From assembly GCA_014379045.1 (NCBI GenBank), contig JACMMK010000263.1, forward strand, positions 1 through 15,702: DNA of 15,702 bases. The letters run 5' to 3'. The position numbers were made by a program, and so were the translations under genes. The notes under the pieces were generated by a model that worked only from the letters and a program-made list of their open reading frames with translations, ran no database searches and had not been told where the DNA came from. This DNA comes from Burkholderiales bacterium (GTDB taxonomy: Bacteria > Pseudomonadota > Gammaproteobacteria > Burkholderiales > CAIKXV01). The stretch's first letter is position 1; every line of letters starts with the position of its first letter. Shown here piece by piece: positions 6,535-14,790 of this stretch.

Positions 6535-8073
6535 TCACCACGTATAGCGTACCGAGTACCGCACGATCGTCTCGGCACCCGGCGCGATCGTCACCGGAAA
6601 ATGCACGGTGCGCGCATCGATCCGGTCGAACGCGTGGCTGCGCTGCGTGATCTGCCAGTTCGTCCAGCGATAGAGGTTCTCACGCACCTGCACGGTGACC
6701 GGTTCGGCCTTCTTCTGGTTGCGCACCTTGACCTCGATCTCTTCGACCATCTCGCGCTTCGCGTTGTCGACCCGGAAGTCGACCTGCCGTCGCTCGCCGA
6801 CGACATCGAAGGCGCTGCCGAGTCGTATCCGTACGGTCTCGTCGCGCGGCGTGTGGTCGATCGTGTCTTCGCCGATGAATTCGAGCGTGCGATCGGCCGG
6901 GTCGAGCTGCGACACGCGCACGCGTCCCGCCGGCAGCGGCATGCCCAGGCGGTTGTTCTCGGCGTTGCGAAACGACAGATACACATCGACCTTGCGATTC
7001 GACGCCGAGCCGAGCTCGCGATCGACGACCGGACGCGGGAATACGCCCTGATAGCCGGGGCCGAGTCCGTAATACCCGAGCGTCTTCGTGCAGCCCACGC
7101 CGCGCGCGGCCGGGAACAGTTCGAGCTGCTGGGTCGAGTTGTCGGGCAGCGTAACGCTGCGCCCGAGCGTGTAGAGGTGGTACTCGAAGAACTCCTTCTG
7201 CTCGAACCCTGGCGGCGCTGCGGCAGCAAGCTCAGCACGCTGCGCACTGAGCCCCGGGCGCGGACGCGCGACCGGTAAGCGCTGCACGTCACCTGCCACC
7301 AGCTTGAGCCGTGCGTCCGGATAGCTTGCGCCGGACTGGTTGACGATGCTCACCCAGGCCGCGGCGTCGAGCGCGCATTGCCCCGGCGAAGGTTCGCTGT
7401 AGGTGAGGTTGTAATCGGCCCACCAGGCGATGCCGCGCGTCTGGTACGACACGCGCGTACGGTGGCTCGCCGCACGCTGGGCATCGAGACTCCATACGAG
7501 CGTCGGGCGCGTGATCAGCCCGCCGGGCAGTTCGGGCAGACGTATTCCCGCATGGCCCGGCAGGATCCGGATCGAACCGTCGGGACGGCGCAGCGTGAGC
7601 CCGCCCTGGGTCGACAGCAGCACACCATCGAAGGTTTCGACCGCGGTGCCGCGCACCTGATCGACGCTGATCTCGCGCTCGAGGTAGCGTTCGAGCAGGC
7701 GCTGCGCGCTGATCAGGTCGAACTGGAAGCTCTGATCGAGGACGCGCGTGCCGGCCGGGTCGGTCAACGATTCGAAGCTGACCGTCGTCGGGTCGATCAG
7801 CGCGGCGACATCGGTAAAACGCTGCACGTTGCGACCGCGCGTCAACACCATCTCGCGCAGGTGGCGCACGACGGCGTAACCCGGCAGCGCCGCGCCGCGC
7901 AGGTTGGCGAGCGTATCGATGCCGATCGCCCCCGGGGCCGAGGTGCTGTATATCGTCAGCGCGTTGGGGGGTTCCGCCGGCGTCGCCGCCCACCCGCCGG
8001 CGGGGGCGAGCGCCATGACGGCGCAAGCCAGGGTGGTGAAAGTGATACGCAGCTTCTTCACGGAACGGTTCAC
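6535..8073 (-). CDS. Exported DUF4139-domain protein
   Basis: A 512-residue exported protein. The start is GTG 8073, with a strong GAGGAG (complement of 8080-8085) 6 nt upstream; the frame is open to 8265 but that extension has no ribosome site and would bury the signal peptide. Residues 1-29 form a Sec signal (MNRSVKKLRITF..., hydrophobic core TTLACAVMALAP, cleavage near GWA-ATP). The body is beta-rich, with typical DUF4139 segments WWADYNLTY, AAWVSIVNQSGASYPDARLKLVAGDV (the conserved N-Q-S-G-x-x-y-x-x-A/D-x-L-x-L pattern), VDVYLSFRN, and the terminal ETIVRYSVRYTW. Function is unknown; location is periplasm or outer surface. It is oriented ahead of lemA but separated by 183 bp. Length is ordinary and the frame is intact. 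Confidence 0.85.
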   Translation of the reverse strand: MNRSVKKLRITFTTLACAVMALAPAGGWAATPAEPPNALTIYSTSAPGAIGIDTLANLRGAALPGYAVVRHLREMVLTRGRNVQRFTDVAALIDPTTVSFESLTDPAGTRVLDQSFQFDLISAQRLLERYLEREISVDQVRGTAVETFDGVLLSTQGGLTLRRPDGSIRILPGHAGIRLPELPGGLITRPTLVWSLDAQRAASHRTRVSYQTRGIAWWADYNLTYSEPSPGQCALDAAAWVSIVNQSGASYPDARLKLVAGDVQRLPVARPRPGLSAQRAELAAAAPPGFEQKEFFEYHLYTLGRSVTLPDNSTQQLELFPAARGVGCTKTLGYYGLGPGYQGVFPRPVVDRELGSASNRKVDVYLSFRNAENNRLGMPLPAGRVRVSQLDPADRTLEFIGEDTIDHTPRDETVRIRLGSAFDVVGERRQVDFRVDNAKREMVEEIEVKVRNQKKAEPVTVQVRENLYRWTNWQITQRSHAFDRIDARTVHFPVTIAPGAETIVRYSVRYTW

Positions 8074-8365
8074 GGGCGACTCCTCTTCGGTCGTTGGGGC
8101 AGGCAGGGCGCTGCCCTGCGCACCCCTGTTGAACGCAGGCGCGGCGTCGACGGGGTCGAACCGGATGAACTTTCCGATCGACCGGCAGCTGTCGGGCCTG
8201 GGACCGGTGAAATCGACGCGCGTGCGGTAAAGTGGGGATACGTGCACGCGCGCGAACAAGAGCAATGCGCGCCAGAGGGCGCGAAATTAACAGCGAACCG
8301 GCGATCGACGCGGCGAACCGCGCGCTCGACGCGCATCGAACACGGGGTGGCGAGGGGGCGAGACT
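8074..8365. other. Divergent intergenic region between DUF4139 and LOG genes
   Basis: About 290 bases that must carry the promoters of two diverging genes. I see no convincing -35/-10 pair for either. Two hairpins are clear: GCAGGGC (8103-8109) with GCCCTGC (8113-8119), in the leader of the DUF4139 gene some 30 bp before its GTG, and CGCGCC (8268-8273) with GGCGCG (8278-8283), about 80 bp before the LOG start and followed by an A/T-rich patch. No small gene is supported here. Confidence 0.5.
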
Positions 8366-8947
8366 TTGAAAGCAGTATGCGTGTTCTGCGGGTCGAACGC
8401 GGGTGCGTTGCCCGAATATCGGGCCGCGGCCGAGATGCTGGCACGACAGATCGTCGAGGCGGGCTGCACGCTGGTCTACGGCGGCGGGCGGGTCGGTCTG
8501 ATGGGCGTGATCGGCGACGCCGCGATGGCGGCGGGCGGGCGCGTGATCGGCGTCACGCCCCGGCGTCTGGTCGAAAAGGAGGTCGCCCACGCGGGGCTCA
8601 CCGAGCTGCGCGTGGTCGAATCGATGCACGAGCGCAAGGCGATGATGGCCGAGTTGTCGGATGCGTTCATCGCGCTGCCCGGCGGCATCGGCACCTTCGA
8701 GGAGTTCTTCGAAGTGCTGACCTGGTCGCAGCTCGGTTTCCATGCCAAGCCGTGCGGGCTGCTCAACGTCGCCGGCTATTACGACCAGTTGCTCGCCTTC
8801 CTCGACCACAGCACCGCGCAGGGGTTCATCCGGCGCGAGCACCGCGGCATGGTCCTGACCGATACCGAGCCTGCGCGCCTGCTCGATCAGCTCGAGACGT
8901 TCCGCATGCCGGTCGTCAACAAGTGGCTCGACCTCGCGTCGACGTGA
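8366..8947 (+). CDS. LOG-family nucleotide phosphoribohydrolase (TIGR00730 family)
   Basis: A 193-residue cytoplasmic Rossmann-fold enzyme of the LOG (LONELY GUY) family. Members hydrolyse nucleoside 5'-monophosphates, such as cytokinin riboside monophosphate or AMP, to free base and ribose 5-phosphate. Motifs are VFCGSNAG (6-13), the glycine-rich LVYGGGRVGLMG (36-47), SMHERKAMM (86-94, catalytic Arg90), and the hallmark PGGIGTFEE (105-113, catalytic Glu). Full length. The start is TTG 8366: GAGGGGG lies 7 nt upstream, the protein then begins MKAVCVFCGS as relatives do, and no ATG or GTG fits in frame. It is followed 32 bp later by the oxaloacetate decarboxylase gene. Which nucleotide is the natural substrate is not visible. 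Confidence 0.92.
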   Translation: MKAVCVFCGSNAGALPEYRAAAEMLARQIVEAGCTLVYGGGRVGLMGVIGDAAMAAGGRVIGVTPRRLVEKEVAHAGLTELRVVESMHERKAMMAELSDAFIALPGGIGTFEEFFEVLTWSQLGFHAKPCGLLNVAGYYDQLLAFLDHSTAQGFIRREHRGMVLTDTEPARLLDQLETFRMPVVNKWLDLAST

Positions 8948-8979
8948 TCGGAAACAGTCTTCGAACCCGGGAGAGAACG

Positions 8980-9840
8980 ATGAACGCCACCGAACAACGC
9001 CAGCGCATGCGCGCGCTCCTGAACGGTACCGAGTGCAAGTCTCCGGCGAGCGTGTTCGACGCGCTGTCGGCGCGACTCGCGCAATCGGTCGGCTACGAAC
9101 TCGGCATTCTCGCCGGGTCGGTGGCATCGAACACGACGCTTGCGGCGCCCGACCTGATCGTGCTGACGCTGACCGAGTTCGCCGACCAGATCCGGCGTAT
9201 CCAGCGCGCGGCCGGCTTGTCGCTGATCGTCGATGCCGATCACGGTTACGGCAATGCGCTCAACGTGATGCGTACGGTCGAGGAGTGCGAGCATGCCGGC
9301 GTGTCGTGCCTGTCGATCGAGGACACCGATCTGCCGACCCCGTACGGCAGCGGCGGCGAGTCCTTCGTTTCGATCGACGAGGGCGTGGGCAAGATGAAGG
9401 CCGCGCTCGCCGCGCGCCGCGATCCCTCGCTGGTGATCGCCGGGCGCACCGCGGCACTGCGCAAGGAAGGCATCGACGGTGCGGTGGCCCGCCTGCAGGC
9501 CTATGCGCAGGCGGGGGTCGACTGCGTATTCGTCGTCGGGCTGGAGACGCTCGATCAGCTGTCGGCGATCGAAGCAGCGGTCAAGCTGCCGATCATCGTC
9601 GGCTCGGCGCCGGCGTCGCTGTCGCGCGACGAGCTCGCCGCGCGCGGCGCACGGATCCTGCTGCAGGGGCATCAGCCGACCGCGGCAGTGGTGAAGACGC
9701 TGACCGAGGTGTACACGCATCTGTTCAACGGGGGCGCGCCCGCCGAGCTGAAATCGTCGATCGCGTCGGCGGAGCAGATGGATGCCGTGACCCGGGTCGG
9801 CGCGTACAAGACCTGGCAGAAGAACTTTCTGGGTAGTTGA
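8980..9840 (+). CDS. Oxaloacetate decarboxylase, PEP mutase/isocitrate lyase superfamily
   Basis: A 286-residue cytoplasmic (beta/alpha)8 enzyme close to Pseudomonas PA4872, a Mg-dependent oxaloacetate decarboxylase giving pyruvate and CO2. Shared features are ASVFDALSARLA (23-34), GILAGSVAS (42-50), the metal-site DADHGYGNALNVMRT (85-99), SIEDTDLP (112-119), and the QGH segment (H231) where this branch has a histidine that sets it apart from PEP mutase and lyase members. The lyase flap Cys motif (KKCGH) is absent, so isocitrate lyase is excluded. The start ATG 8980 follows GGGAG by 6 nt. The gene lies 32 bp after the LOG gene and is closed by a hairpin terminator. Other 2-oxo acids as substrate remain possible. 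Confidence 0.85.
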   Translation: MNATEQRQRMRALLNGTECKSPASVFDALSARLAQSVGYELGILAGSVASNTTLAAPDLIVLTLTEFADQIRRIQRAAGLSLIVDADHGYGNALNVMRTVEECEHAGVSCLSIEDTDLPTPYGSGGESFVSIDEGVGKMKAALAARRDPSLVIAGRTAALRKEGIDGAVARLQAYAQAGVDCVFVVGLETLDQLSAIEAAVKLPIIVGSAPASLSRDELAARGARILLQGHQPTAAVVKTLTEVYTHLFNGGAPAELKSSIASAEQMDAVTRVGAYKTWQKNFLGS

Positions 9841-9885
9841 GCCTGGCGGGCGGGGCGCCGGAGCGGCGCCGCGGGTCGCGCCGAT

Positions 9886-9912
9886 AGGAGCGGCGGGGAA
9901 CCCCGCTCCTTT
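9886..9912 (+). terminator. Intrinsic terminator after the oxaloacetate decarboxylase gene
   Basis: AGGAGCGG (9886-9893) pairs perfectly with CCGCTCCT (9903-9910) around a 9-nt loop and is followed by T's (9910-9912). It begins 46 bp after the stop codon and separates this transcript from the soe operon. Confidence 0.65.
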
Positions 9913-9937
9913 CGCTTCGGGGAAGTGCGTGCGCCGC

Positions 9938-9953
9938 CTTATGCGTCCATAAG
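9938..9953. promoter_or_regulatory. Palindromic candidate operator upstream of soeA
   Basis: CTTATG and CATAAG flank 4 nt, giving a perfect 6+6 dyad about 90 bp before the soeA start and just after the upstream terminator. The A/T-rich half-sites stand out from their G+C-rich surroundings. The form resembles LysR-type or similar regulator sites. No regulator gene is in the window, and no strong -35/-10 pair is visible between it and soeA; TGTAAA at 10003-10008 could be a -10. Confidence 0.4.
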
Positions 9954-10043
9954 AAAGACTGAGCTTCCGACGCCGCGGCGCTCGTTAACATCGGGCCTGT
10001 GTTGTAAAGCCGGAAATCGATCGGCGCGCGCCACGGAGAATCG

Positions 10044-13000
10044 ATGGATACCGCTGCACCCGAAGCACTGCGACTGCAGTCGAAGCGTCCCGCCGAACGT
10101 GCCGGTGAAGGCGCCGCACGCATCGAGACGAAGAACACGACCTGCTACATGTGCGCGTGTCGCTGCGGCATCCGGGTGACGCTGCGCGATGGCGAAGTGC
10201 GCTATATCGAGGGCAACCCGGACCACCCGCTGAACAAGGGCGTGATGTGCGCGAAGGGCGCGTCGGGAATCATGAAGCAGTATTCGCCGGCGCGTCTCAC
10301 CCAGCCGCTGCTGCGCAAGGCGGGGTCGGCGCGCGGGGCGGCGGAGTTCGAGGTGATCTCGTGGGAGCGCGCGTTCGATCTGATGAGCCAGCGCCTCGGC
10401 CGGATCCGCTCGACCGATCCGAAAAAGTTTGCGCTCTTCACCGGGCGCGACCAGATGCAGGCGCTGACCGGCCTGTTCGCGCGTCAGTTCGGCACCCCGA
10501 ACTATGCCGCGCACGGGGGCTTCTGCTCGGTCAACATGGCCGCCGGCATGATCTACACGATCGGCGGCTCGTTCTGGGAGTTCGGTGGCCCCGATCTCGA
10601 GCGCGCCAAGGTGTTCATGATGCTCGGCACCGCCGAAGACCATCATTCGAACCCGCTGAAGATGGCGCTGTCGAAGTTCAAGCGCAGTGGCGGGCGGTTC
10701 ATCTCGGTGAATCCGATCCGCACCGGTTATTCGGCGATCGCCGACGAATGGGTGCCGATCCGGCCCGGTACCGACGGCGCATTGCTGCTCGCGCTGTGTC
10801 ACGAGCTGGTCCGCCTGGGGCTCTACGACCATGACTTCGTCGCGCGCTATTCCAATGCCGGCTACCTCGTCAACATCGACGCGGCGAGCGATCGTCACGG
10901 GATGATCGTTGCGGATGACACGCTCGAACCGAAGAATCCCGTGCGTCAGCACAACCAGCTGTGGTGGGATCGCCGTTCCGGCAAGGCGGTGGTGAACCAC
11001 ACGGGCGAGTCCGATCCCGCGTTGTTCGGCAGCTTCATCCTGGATGACGGTACGCCGGTCAAGCCCGCGTTCCAGCTGCTCGCAGAGCGGCTGGTCGAGA
11101 ACACGCCCGAGTGGGCCGCCTCGATCACCGGGATCTCTCAGGAAACGATCCGCCGGCTGGCGGTCGAACTGGGCGTCACCGCGCGCGACCGGAAACTCGA
11201 GCTGCCGATTCGATGGACCGACTCCTGGGGGCGGCAGCACGATCGCGTGACTGGTAATCCGGTGGCGTTTCATGCGATGCGCGGGCTCGCCGCGCATTCG
11301 AACGGGTTCCAGACGATCCGTGCGCTGTCGATCCTGATGACGCTGCTCGGCACGATCGATCGTCCAGGCGGCTTCCGACACAAGGCGCCGTATCCGCGCG
11401 GCACGCCACCGGTGATCGCGCGCGTGCCCAATACCCCCGATCTGGTGCAGCCGGATACACCGCTCGGCGGCGCGCCGCTCGGGTTTCCCGCCGGCCCGGA
11501 CGATCTGTTCATCGATGCCGAGGGCAAGCCCGTGCGCATCGACAAGGCGTTTTCCTGGGAACACCCGCTCGCTGTGCACGGCATGATGCACAACGTCATC
11601 ACCAACGCCTGGCGCGGTGACCCGTACCGGATCGACACGCTGATGATGTTCATGGCCAACATGGCATGGAACTCGGCGATGAACACGTCCGAGGTCCGCA
11701 GGATGCTGAATGATCGCTGCGAGGGCGAAGACGGTGCGCAAGGCGAGTACCGGATCCCGTTCATCATCGTGTGCGACGCGTTCCAGTCCGAGATGTGCGC
11801 CTTTGCAGATCTCGTACTGCCGGACACGACCTACCTCGAGCGCTATGACGCGATGTCGCTGCTCGATCGGCCGATCTCGGAGTTCGACGGTCCGTGCGAC
11901 TCGGTGCGGGTGCCGGTAGTGCCGCCGAAAGGCGAGTGCAAGCCGTTTCAGGACGTGCTCGTCGAACTCGCTTCGCGCCTGAAGTTTCCGGCCTTCACCC
12001 ACGCCGACGGCACGCGCAAGTTCCGCGACTACAAGGATTTCGTCATCAACTTCCAGACCGCGCCCGACTCGGGCGTCGGATTGCTGGCCGGTTATCGCGG
12101 GGTCGACGGCGACCAGGCGCTCGTCGGCGCCCCGAACCCGAACCAGTGGGAACGGTATGCCGAGAACAACTGCGTGTTCCATCATGTGATGCCGGTCGAG
12201 TTCCAGTACATGCGCAACTGGAACCAGGGCTACAACGCGTGGGCGGTGCAGAACAAGTTCCGTATGCATCCCGACCCGGTGGTGATCCAGCTCTATTGCG
12301 AGGTGCTGCAGAAGTTCCGCCTCGCCGCGCAGGGCAAGGGCCCCAGTGCGCGACGACCCCCACCCGCGCTGCGCGAACGCGTCGCTACGTATTTCGATCC
12401 GCTGCCTTTCTGGTACGCGCCGCTCGAAGCCCAGGTGACCGACCGCACGCGTTATCCGTTAAACGCGGTGACCCAGCGGCCGATGGCCATGTACCACTCG
12501 TGGGATTCGCAGAACGCCTGGTTGCGGCAGATCCACGCGCACAACTACCTGATGGTCAACCCGGTGACTGCGCGCGCGGCTGGCATCGCCGACGATGCGT
12601 GGATGTGGGTCGAATCGATGCACGGCAAGGTGCGCTGTCTGTGTCGTTACACCGAGGCGGTCGAGCCCGGCACGGTATGGACCTGGAATGCGATCGGCAA
12701 GGCGCGCGGCGCCTGGAATCTCGCGCCCGAGGCGAACGAATCGCGCAAGGGGTTTCTGCTGAATCATCTGATCTGCGAGGAGTTGCCGCAGGTGGGTGAA
12801 GGTGCAGGCGGCGAGGCTGCGCAGGCGCCGGGGGGCAGGCGGTCGAACTCCGATCCGATCACCGGCCAGGCCGGGTGGTACGACGTGCAGGTTCGAATCT
12901 ATGCGGCCGATGCCGGCGAGGCGAAGGAAACGTGGCCGCAGTTCGACGCGATGGCCGCGCTGCCCGGGACGCAACCGATGCGGCAGGGGTGGCAGGCTTT

Positions 13001-13058
13001 CTTCGCCGGCAAGGGCGCCGCCACCGAGGCGACGGCGGTCGGCAGGGAACTGAAATGA
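10044..13058 (+). CDS. soeA: Molybdopterin oxidoreductase, SoeA-like sulfite dehydrogenase catalytic subunit
   Basis: A 1004-residue catalytic subunit of the DMSO-reductase/CISM superfamily. Cys34-x2-Cys37-x3-Cys41-x27-Cys69 (from CYMCACRCG to GVMCAKG) binds the proximal [4Fe-4S] cluster. Cys161 in HGGFCSVNMAAG is the likely molybdenum ligand. Further cofactor segments are MLGTAEDHHSNP, ADLVLPDTTYLERYD, and the C-terminal dinucleotide-binding domain from about residue 804 (YPLNAVTQRP). There is no twin-arginine signal, so the enzyme stays in the cytoplasm, as known for SoeABC, which oxidises sulfite to sulfate and feeds quinone. ATG 10044 follows GGAGA by 4 nt. A Gly/Ala-rich stretch (about 917-936) near the C-terminus is probably a loop insertion. 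Related polysulfide or thiosulfate reductases remain alternatives; the DmsC-type anchor and sequence favour Soe. Confidence 0.78.
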   Translation: MDTAAPEALRLQSKRPAERAGEGAARIETKNTTCYMCACRCGIRVTLRDGEVRYIEGNPDHPLNKGVMCAKGASGIMKQYSPARLTQPLLRKAGSARGAAEFEVISWERAFDLMSQRLGRIRSTDPKKFALFTGRDQMQALTGLFARQFGTPNYAAHGGFCSVNMAAGMIYTIGGSFWEFGGPDLERAKVFMMLGTAEDHHSNPLKMALSKFKRSGGRFISVNPIRTGYSAIADEWVPIRPGTDGALLLALCHELVRLGLYDHDFVARYSNAGYLVNIDAASDRHGMIVADDTLEPKNPVRQHNQLWWDRRSGKAVVNHTGESDPALFGSFILDDGTPVKPAFQLLAERLVENTPEWAASITGISQETIRRLAVELGVTARDRKLELPIRWTDSWGRQHDRVTGNPVAFHAMRGLAAHSNGFQTIRALSILMTLLGTIDRPGGFRHKAPYPRGTPPVIARVPNTPDLVQPDTPLGGAPLGFPAGPDDLFIDAEGKPVRIDKAFSWEHPLAVHGMMHNVITNAWRGDPYRIDTLMMFMANMAWNSAMNTSEVRRMLNDRCEGEDGAQGEYRIPFIIVCDAFQSEMCAFADLVLPDTTYLERYDAMSLLDRPISEFDGPCDSVRVPVVPPKGECKPFQDVLVELASRLKFPAFTHADGTRKFRDYKDFVINFQTAPDSGVGLLAGYRGVDGDQALVGAPNPNQWERYAENNCVFHHVMPVEFQYMRNWNQGYNAWAVQNKFRMHPDPVVIQLYCEVLQKFRLAAQGKGPSARRPPPALRERVATYFDPLPFWYAPLEAQVTDRTRYPLNAVTQRPMAMYHSWDSQNAWLRQIHAHNYLMVNPVTARAAGIADDAWMWVESMHGKVRCLCRYTEAVEPGTVWTWNAIGKARGAWNLAPEANESRKGFLLNHLICEELPQVGEGAGGEAAQAPGGRRSNSDPITGQAGWYDVQVRIYAADAGEAKETWPQFDAMAALPGTQPMRQGWQAFFAGKGAATEATAVGRELK

Positions 13059-13092
13059 ACCGCACCACAGTCTCGCTCGCAGGAGAACCGCG

Positions 13093-13833
13093 TTGACGCA
13101 ACTCGCCCTCGTCATCGATCTGAACGTATGCGTCGGCTGCCATGCCTGCGTGACGAGCTGCAAGGAGTGGAACACCTCCGGGGTCGCGGGTTTCCTCACC
13201 GACGAGAACCCGTACGGGAAAGACCCGACCGGCACGTTCTTCAACCGGGTGCAGACCTATGAGGTCGGCGCGTTTCCGGACACCGAGACCGTGCATTTCC
13301 CGAAGTCGTGCCTGCACTGCGAAGACCCGCCGTGCGTGCCGGTGTGCCCGACCGGGGCCTCGTACAAGCGGAAGGAGGACGGCATCGTCCTCGTCGACTA
13401 CGACAAGTGCATCGGCTGCAAGTACTGCGCCTGGGCATGCCCGTACGGCGTGCGCGAACTCGACGAGAAGCAGCAGGTGATGAAGAAGTGCACGCTGTGC
13501 GTCGACCGCATCTACGACACCGCGATCCCCGAGGCGCAGCGCAAACCCGCGTGCGTGACCGCGTGTCCGACCAACGCGCGGCTGTACGGCGACGTCCACG
13601 ACGAACACTCCGAAGTGTCGATCGCGATCCGCGAGCGCGGCGGCTACGCATTGATGCCCGAATGGGGGACCGCTCCCGCGAACCACTATCTGCCGAAGCG
13701 GCGAAGCACGTGCGCGGTCGCCGACGATCAGGTCGCGCGCGTCGATACCGCACGCGTTACCGACGCAGCAGTGCCCGGCACGTTGGCGGCACTGATTGCC
13801 GAGGCGCAAGCCGCGGCGGGCGCGGGGCGCTAG
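13093..13833 (+). CDS. soeB: Four-cluster ferredoxin subunit, SoeB-like
   Basis: A 246-residue iron-sulfur electron-transfer subunit (DmsB/PsrB/SoeB type) that would carry electrons between the molybdenum subunit and the membrane anchor. Sixteen cysteines form four [4Fe-4S] sites: C13/16/19/23 (CVGCHACVTSC), C73/76/81/85 (CLHCEDPPCVPVC), C106/109/112/116 (CIGCKYCAWAC), and C133/136 with C154/158 (CTLC and CVTAC). There is no Tat signal, consistent with a cytoplasmic complex. The start is TTG 13093, with AGGAG 7 nt upstream; the protein begins at the usual place just before the first cluster. It lies 34 bp after soeA, and its stop abuts the soeC start, so the three are one operon. The last 40 residues are a variable tail. 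Confidence 0.85.
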   Translation: MTQLALVIDLNVCVGCHACVTSCKEWNTSGVAGFLTDENPYGKDPTGTFFNRVQTYEVGAFPDTETVHFPKSCLHCEDPPCVPVCPTGASYKRKEDGIVLVDYDKCIGCKYCAWACPYGVRELDEKQQVMKKCTLCVDRIYDTAIPEAQRKPACVTACPTNARLYGDVHDEHSEVSIAIRERGGYALMPEWGTAPANHYLPKRRSTCAVADDQVARVDTARVTDAAVPGTLAALIAEAQAAAGAGR

Positions 13834-14772
13834 ATGCATCCTGCGTGGTCGGTGATCCTGTTCACCACCCTGATCGGTGTCGCCCAGGGCCTGTTCGTGG
13901 CGGTCTATGCGATCGACATCGGCGCGCGGCTCGACCTCATCGCCACGCCGGCGCGCGCCTTCTTCGTCACCGGTGCCGCACTCGCGGTCGCGTTCTCGGC
14001 GCTGGGTCTGCTCGCGTCGTTCTGGCACCTCGGGCGACCCGAACGTGCATGGCGCGCGGCCGCGATGTGGCGCACGTCGTGGCTGTCGCGCGAAGTGATC
14101 GTGCTGCCCGCGTTCACCGCAAGCGTGGCGGCCTACTGCTTCGCGCTGGCGACCGATGCCGTGTGGACGCCGTCGATCGGCCTGCTCGCGCTGGTGCTGT
14201 GCCTCGCGCTCTTCGTGTGCACCGGCATGATCTACGCGTGCCTGAAGTTCCTGCAGGAATGGGCGTCGCCGCTGACGCTGGTCAACTATTTCCTGCTCGG
14301 ATGCGCATCGGGGTTCAACCTCGCGACGCTGCTCGCCTCACTGCTCGCGCCGCGCTTCACCGAACCGCTCGCGGTCTGGGCGGTCGGCTTCACCACGGTC
14401 GCGCTCGGGGTGCGTGCCGCGATGCTGACGCGCAACGCACGCCTGCGACCGCGCTCGACGATCCAGACGGCGATCGGCATCAGGCATCCGAATGTGCAGC
14501 AGAAGGCGCAGGGATCGATGGGTGGCTCGTTCAACACCCGCGAGTTCATGCACGGCCGGTCGCGGCACTTCCTGCGCTCGGTGAAATGGACGTTCCTGGT
14601 GCTGGCTTTCCCGGTGCCCGCGGCACTCGTCTGGATCGGTGCCACCACCGACGCTTCGCTGGTGCTGGGATGCGCGTTCGTCGTTCAGTACGCCGGCCTG
14701 CTCGCCGAGCGCTGGTTCTTCTTCGCGCAGGCCAATCACCCGCAGAATCTCTACTATCAGGTGATCTCCTGA
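13834..14772 (+). CDS. soeC: DmsC-family membrane anchor subunit, SoeC-like
   Basis: A 312-residue integral membrane protein with eight predicted helices (about 6-28, 42-64, 87-108, 114-136, 148-172, 178-199, 252-270, 275-297), as in DmsC anchors. It would hold the SoeAB pair at the inner face of the membrane and exchange electrons with the quinone pool. Typical stretches are SFWHLGRPERAWRA (62-75) and the C-terminal LAERWFFFAQANHPQNLYYQ. The region between helices 6 and 7 (200-251) is a soluble loop with many positive charges. The ATG directly follows the soeB TAG with no gap, so translation is probably coupled. The DmsC type, not NrfD, is what separates Soe from polysulfide-reductase complexes, and this is the best support for the operon assignment. 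Confidence 0.85.
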   Translation: MHPAWSVILFTTLIGVAQGLFVAVYAIDIGARLDLIATPARAFFVTGAALAVAFSALGLLASFWHLGRPERAWRAAAMWRTSWLSREVIVLPAFTASVAAYCFALATDAVWTPSIGLLALVLCLALFVCTGMIYACLKFLQEWASPLTLVNYFLLGCASGFNLATLLASLLAPRFTEPLAVWAVGFTTVALGVRAAMLTRNARLRPRSTIQTAIGIRHPNVQQKAQGSMGGSFNTREFMHGRSRHFLRSVKWTFLVLAFPVPAALVWIGATTDASLVLGCAFVVQYAGLLAERWFFFAQANHPQNLYYQVIS

Positions 14773-14790
14773 AACGTTGTGCTCGCCGGG

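Noticed and set aside
8074..8265. 64-residue N-terminal extension of the DUF4139 protein
   Set aside because: It would place the signal peptide internally and lacks a ribosome site, whereas GTG 8073 has GAGGAG at 6 nt.
7378..8979. Long upstream extension of the oxaloacetate decarboxylase frame
   Set aside because: It runs antisense to DUF4139 and through the LOG gene; ATG 8980 with GGGAG matches the family start.
8980..9840. Isocitrate lyase or methylisocitrate lyase
   Set aside because: The catalytic Cys flap motif of lyases is absent and the length and motifs match the PA4872-type decarboxylase.
9939..12269. A 776-codon open frame on the minus strand inside soeA
   Set aside because: It is a shadow of a G+C-rich gene: strongly His/Arg-biased, no ribosome site or recognisable domain, and it is opposite a clear molybdoenzyme.
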